Below, one piece after another: positions 7,647-10,341 of a DNA stretch of 10,341 nucleotides. Under the pieces are notes generated by a model that was not told the DNA's origin, ran no database searches, and was given only the letters and a program-made list of their open reading frames with translations. Source of the stretch: PZPK01 sp041590075 (GTDB taxonomy: Bacteria > Pseudomonadota > Gammaproteobacteria > Pseudomonadales > Oleiphilaceae); assembly GCA_041590075.1 (NCBI GenBank), contig JBFHUL010000098.1, positions 1 through 10,341 on the forward strand. Reading direction: 5' to 3'. The first letter of the stretch is position 1; every line of letters starts with the position of its first letter. The translations under genes and the position numbers were made by a program.

Positions 7647-7664
7647 ACGAAACGGACTTTTCGT
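7647..7664. promoter_or_regulatory. Inverted repeat ACGAAA-N6-TTTCGT, possible operator
   Basis: ACGAAA (7647-7652) and TTTCGT (7659-7664) are perfect six-base complements around CGGACT. The 18-base dyad lies 43 bases upstream of the REC gene start and about 100 bases upstream of the plus-strand -10 candidate. This is a plausible site for a dimeric regulator of one or both genes. It could also be chance. Confidence 0.3.
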
Positions 7665-7746
7665 CACGGTCTGTTTGTGCCTGCGAAGCGGGCGATAGGA
7701 GGGAGCGAATCCTGCGCTCATCTCTATGCGCGGCACAGTGATTGTG

Positions 7747-7752
7747 TATACT
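7747..7752 (+). promoter_or_regulatory. Candidate -10 element of the ATP-grasp operon
   Basis: TATACT matches the -10 consensus at five of six positions and lies 57 bases before the chosen ATG at 7810. No good -35 hexamer is at the usual distance. Transcription would begin near 7759, at the left edge of the adjoining hairpin. Confidence 0.3.
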
Positions 7753-7758
7753 GAATGC

Positions 7759-7775
7759 GGCAGCCATGTGCTGCC
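7759..7775 (+). promoter_or_regulatory. Perfect 6-bp stem in the ATP-grasp operon leader
   Basis: GGCAGC (7759-7764) and GCTGCC (7770-7775) pair perfectly around the five-base loop CATGT. The dyad sits immediately after the -10 candidate, so it could be an operator at the start site or a 5' leader hairpin. There is no T-run, so it is not an intrinsic terminator. Confidence 0.35.
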
Positions 7776-7809
7776 CGTTCCACACGGCCTCCAGGATGGG
7801 AGTTCTGAT

Positions 7810-9270
7810 ATGGCAATAGATTTTTCGCAGTACGGCCCGATGATCACGGGTTATGACGAGTTGATTACAGCGAAGGGCCAGCCACGCGAAGTGGCGAAGC
7901 AACTCTGTCGCTATTTTTCCGGCATGCACAGTGATGATGTGTCGGAATTGAAGCAAGCGGCCGATCTGGCGATCAAGGCTCTGGGCATTTCCTTTACGGT
8001 CTACAGTGAAGGCAGCAATATTGATCGGGCCTGGCCGATGGATCTTATCCCCCGCATCATCGAAGCCAAAGATTGGGAACGCACTCAGAAAGGGCTCAAA
8101 CAACGCCTTCAGGCGCTCAATATGTTCATTAACGATCTGTACCATGAGAAGAAGATCGTGAAAGACGGCGTGTTCCCGAAATCGGTGCTGGCCGGCGCCC
8201 GTAATTACCGCAAACAGTGCGAAGGGGTGAAGCCTCCCTTTGGCGTGTGGGCACATATTTGTGGCACCGATCTGGTGACCGGCGGCGATGGCACACAATA
8301 TGTATTGGAAGACAACTTGCGGGTGCCTTCCGGTGTGTCTTACATGTTGGAAAATCGCCATGTAATGAAGCGCGTGTTCCCGGAACTGTTTGAGCACATG
8401 GACATTCTGCCTGTGGATGATTACACCACGCAGTTGTTCGATATGCTGGCGGCCCTGTCACCCCGCCAGGGCGAAACTCCCGAGGTGGTCGTGCTGACGC
8501 CGGGCATCTATAACTCGGCGTATTTCGAACACAGCTATCTTGCCCAGCAGATGGGGGCGGAGCTGGTACAGGGTTCCGACCTGGTGGTCGATAGCGATGA
8601 TTGTGTCTACATGAAAACCATCTACGGGCTGAGACGTGTCGACGTCATCTACCGCCGTATCGATGATGATTTTCTCGACCCCGAAGAGTTTCGCAAGGAT
8701 TCTGCATTGGGCGTGCCCGGATTGATGCGCGCCTGGCGCAAAGGCAAGGTAGGTATCGCCAATGCTCCGGGCGCCGGAGTGGCCGACGATAAAGTCGTGT
8801 ATGCCTTTGTACCCGACATGATTCGTTACTATCTCGATGAATCGCCGATTATCGACAACGTTCCCACTTATTTGTGCATGCGCGATGAAGACAGGGCTTA
8901 TGTGCTCGACCATCTCGATGAACTGGTCGTGAAACCGGCCAATGAGTCCGGTGGTTATGGTTTGCTGATTGGCCCCAAAGCGACCAAGAAACAACTCAAG
9001 CAGTTCAGCAAACTGATTCAGGACGACCCGCGCAATTACATTGCGCAGCCAACCCTGAATCTGTCGACCGTCCCCACGGTAATAGAAGACGGCGCGGTGG
9101 CGCCGCGCCATGTCGATTTGCGCCCCTTTACCCTGCAGAGCAAGCAGTTGTACACCACAACCGGTGGATTGAGCCGGGTGGCACTGCCGGAGGGTTCACT
9201 GGTGGTGAACTCCTCTCAAGGTGGTGGAAGCAAGGATACCTGGGTAGTGGATCTGGGAGGGAAAGACTGA
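7810..9270 (+). CDS. Circularly permuted type 2 ATP-grasp protein
   Basis: The 486-residue protein matches the circularly permuted type 2 ATP-grasp family (former DUF404/DUF407) at normal length. Visible signatures are YVLEDNLRVPSGVSYM (164-179), VLTPGIYNSAYFEHSYLA (228-245), GVGIANAPGAG-like residues (about 314-323), VVKPANESGGYG (373-384, with Lys375 a likely nucleotide contact), RHVDLRPF (433-440) and SQGGGSKDTWV (469-479). The fold predicts ATP-dependent joining of a carboxylate to an amine through an acyl phosphate, probably in the cytoplasm; the substrate is unknown. The start is ATG 7810 because GGGAG (7798-7802) lies seven bases upstream and the family begins near this point. The frame runs 28 codons further upstream, but that stretch covers the likely promoter and has no family similarity. 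It overlaps the next gene by one base. Confidence 0.92.
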   Translation: MAIDFSQYGPMITGYDELITAKGQPREVAKQLCRYFSGMHSDDVSELKQAADLAIKALGISFTVYSEGSNIDRAWPMDLIPRIIEAKDWERTQKGLKQRLQALNMFINDLYHEKKIVKDGVFPKSVLAGARNYRKQCEGVKPPFGVWAHICGTDLVTGGDGTQYVLEDNLRVPSGVSYMLENRHVMKRVFPELFEHMDILPVDDYTTQLFDMLAALSPRQGETPEVVVLTPGIYNSAYFEHSYLAQQMGAELVQGSDLVVDSDDCVYMKTIYGLRRVDVIYRRIDDDFLDPEEFRKDSALGVPGLMRAWRKGKVGIANAPGAGVADDKVVYAFVPDMIRYYLDESPIIDNVPTYLCMRDEDRAYVLDHLDELVVKPANESGGYGLLIGPKATKKQLKQFSKLIQDDPRNYIAQPTLNLSTVPTVIEDGAVAPRHVDLRPFTLQSKQLYTTTGGLSRVALPEGSLVVNSSQGGGSKDTWVVDLGGKD

Positions 9271-10202
9271 TGCTGTCACGAGTTGCGGAAAACATTTACT
9301 GGATGGCGCGTTATCTCGAACGCATCGAAGATTCGGCGCGCCTGATTAATACCATGACCAATCTGCTGCTGGACTTGCCGCGTCATGCCGAGGTGGAATG
9401 GCAGGAACTGATCAAAGTGGTGGGTGCTGAAGAAGCCTTCAGTGAGCTGTATGAAAACAAGCCGGATGAGCACTCGGTGATGCGCTTTCTGATTTCCGAT
9501 CGCAAGCATTCGGGGTCGCTGGTGAATTGCATCAAAATGGCCAGAGAAAATGCGCGGGTAACGCGTGATATGCTGCCGCTGGAATTCTGGGAGCAGCTCA
9601 ATGAGTTGCATATTTACGCCAGTGAACATGTGAAGGGGCAGATTGGCCGTCGTAAGCGTAATGATGTGCTGAGCCGTCTGACGCGATCCTGTCAGGGGCT
9701 TACCGGGGTGGTGTTGGCAGCTTTGCCCCACGATGATGCCTATCAGTTTTTGCGTTTGGGGCGTAACCTGGAACGGGCCGACATGAGTAGCCGTATTCTC
9801 GATGTCGCGGCGGCACAATTGCTGGCCGAAGAAGATGAATTCAACCCGGCCTTTGCCAATTTACGCTGGATTAACGTACTGAAGAGCCTCAATGCGTTTC
9901 AAGGCTATCGCCAGCAGGGCCGCGTGGGTGTGCAGGGTGTGTATGTAGTGGATTACCTCCTGCACAACGAGGCATTTCCGCGTTCGATTCGTCACTGTCT
10001 GCTTGATCTCGAAGCCTGTTTTGGAAAAATACCCAAGCCGGAGAAAGCACAAAAACAGCTGGAGGGCATGAAGCGTCAATTGGACCGTATTGCCAAGAAG
10101 CATTTGAAGCGCAGTGAATTACATGCGTTTGTTGACGAGTTGCAATTGGAATTAGGCAAGCTGCACGGCCTGATCAAAGACGCATATTTCTCTTACATCT
10201 AG
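9270..10202 (+). CDS. Alpha-E domain protein (former DUF403)
   Basis: The 310-residue protein is typical of the alpha-E family: predicted all-helical and soluble, starting MLSRVAENIYWMARYLERIE. A diverged internal repeat is visible: ARYLERIEDSARL (13-25) against GRNLERADMSSRI (164-176), with conserved Glu and Arg residues. Family members nearly always sit beside circularly permuted ATP-grasp genes and are proposed to assist or complete the amide-bond chemistry; the biochemical role is not established. The ATG at 9270 shares its A with the upstream TGA stop (9268-9270), and a strong GGGAGGG (9255-9261) lies eight bases before it, so translation is probably coupled. The next gene starts ten bases after the stop. 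Confidence 0.92.
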   Translation: MLSRVAENIYWMARYLERIEDSARLINTMTNLLLDLPRHAEVEWQELIKVVGAEEAFSELYENKPDEHSVMRFLISDRKHSGSLVNCIKMARENARVTRDMLPLEFWEQLNELHIYASEHVKGQIGRRKRNDVLSRLTRSCQGLTGVVLAALPHDDAYQFLRLGRNLERADMSSRILDVAAAQLLAEEDEFNPAFANLRWINVLKSLNAFQGYRQQGRVGVQGVYVVDYLLHNEAFPRSIRHCLLDLEACFGKIPKPEKAQKQLEGMKRQLDRIAKKHLKRSELHAFVDELQLELGKLHGLIKDAYFSYI

Positions 10203-10212
10203 GCGGCTCAAT

Positions 10213-10341
10213 ATGCGGCGGTATTATTGCCAGTGCGGGCAGGAACTGTTTCTGGATAATGGTTTGTGCGTGGGCTGTAAGCGGGTTGTGGGCTATGAGC
10301 CTAGCCAGCGGCAGGTGTTTTCTTTGGAAAAACAGGGGCGG
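10213..10341 (+). CDS. Putative zinc-binding metallopeptidase, N-terminal part (3' end outside window)
   Basis: An ATG at 10213 opens a frame of 43 codons to the window edge, preceded by AGGCGG (10201-10206) with a six-base spacer. The protein begins MRRYYCQCGQELFLDNGLCVGCK, given here in two parts: CxC at residues 6 and 8, and CxxC at 19 and 22. Four cysteines in this spacing form a zinc ribbon. This start and its position right after an alpha-E gene resemble the putative zinc-binding metallopeptidase family (former DUF2248), whose catalytic HExxH-type region would lie further downstream. Only the ribbon is visible, so the peptidase assignment rests on N-terminal likeness and gene order. Confidence 0.7.
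   Translation, partial: MRRYYCQCGQELFLDNGLCVGCKRVVGYEPSQRQVFSLEKQGR

Larger units (their letters stand above)
7605..7809. other. Divergent intergenic region with two inverted repeats
   Basis: These 205 bases separate the REC-GGDEF gene (minus) from the ATP-grasp operon (plus). The region holds an ACGAAA/TTTCGT inverted repeat, a -10-like TATACT facing the operon, and a perfect six-base-pair stem just after it. Frames crossing it from either side are extensions of the real genes without supported starts. No small gene or RNA was recognised. Confidence 0.6.

Noticed and set aside
7726..7809. 28-codon upstream extension of the ATP-grasp frame
   Set aside because: It covers the likely -10 box and leader stem, has no good ribosome site, and the ATG at 7810 has GGGAG at a seven-base spacing.
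7605..7847. 81-codon upstream extension of the REC-GGDEF frame on the minus strand
   Set aside because: It overlaps the promoter and start of the divergent ATP-grasp gene, has no domain similarity, and receiver proteins normally begin close to the LRVLLVEDD segment.
7528..8397. Long open frame of 289 codons on the minus strand
   Set aside because: It lies antisense to the REC-gene promoter region and the conserved ATP-grasp gene, has no recognisable domain, and looks like a codon-bias shadow.

Overview
The window looks like chromosomal DNA of a Gram-negative bacterium, most likely a gammaproteobacterium. The grounds are moderate GC, a Sec-exported periplasmic binding protein, dense c-di-GMP signalling, and a circularly permuted ATP-grasp / alpha-E / zinc-peptidase order familiar from pseudomonad-like and Cellvibrio-like genomes. 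The genus cannot be fixed from the sequence alone. There is no sign of phage, insertion sequence, CRISPR array, tRNA or rRNA. Almost all of the window is coding, in seven genes, two of them cut by the window edges.

Left part (1-1480, minus strand): a PhnD-like periplasmic substrate-binding protein comes first. It is followed after 20 bases by the N-terminal part of a membrane sensor with one visible transmembrane helix and an extracytoplasmic domain; its output domain lies outside the window. The pair looks like a binding-protein-plus-receptor sensing unit rather than a transporter. A 356-base divergent intergenic region (1481-1836) follows.

Middle part (1837-7604): two plus-strand genes encode a cytoplasmic PAS-PAS-GGDEF-EAL protein, with both the cyclase and phosphodiesterase motifs intact, and an 864-residue CheB-CheR-PAS fusion that has methylesterase and methyltransferase domains but no receiver and no kinase. 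Convergent to them, 23 bases away, is a REC-GGDEF response regulator. Its GGDEF motif has decayed to GEQAF, but its RxxD inhibitory (product-binding) site is kept, which suggests a phosphorylation-gated c-di-GMP receptor rather than an enzyme. Together they resemble a local signalling module joining c-di-GMP turnover, c-di-GMP reading and protein methylation. No histidine kinase or chemoreceptor is present in the window.

Right part (7810-10341, plus strand): a tightly packed operon carries a circularly permuted type 2 ATP-grasp protein, an alpha-E protein overlapping it by one base, and the first 43 codons of a zinc-ribbon protein that looks like the putative zinc-binding metallopeptidase often found in this neighbourhood. 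The set is a predicted but functionally uncharacterised amide-bond (peptide) forming system. The divergent region 7605-7809 between it and the REC gene holds two clear inverted repeats that could be operators or leader hairpins.
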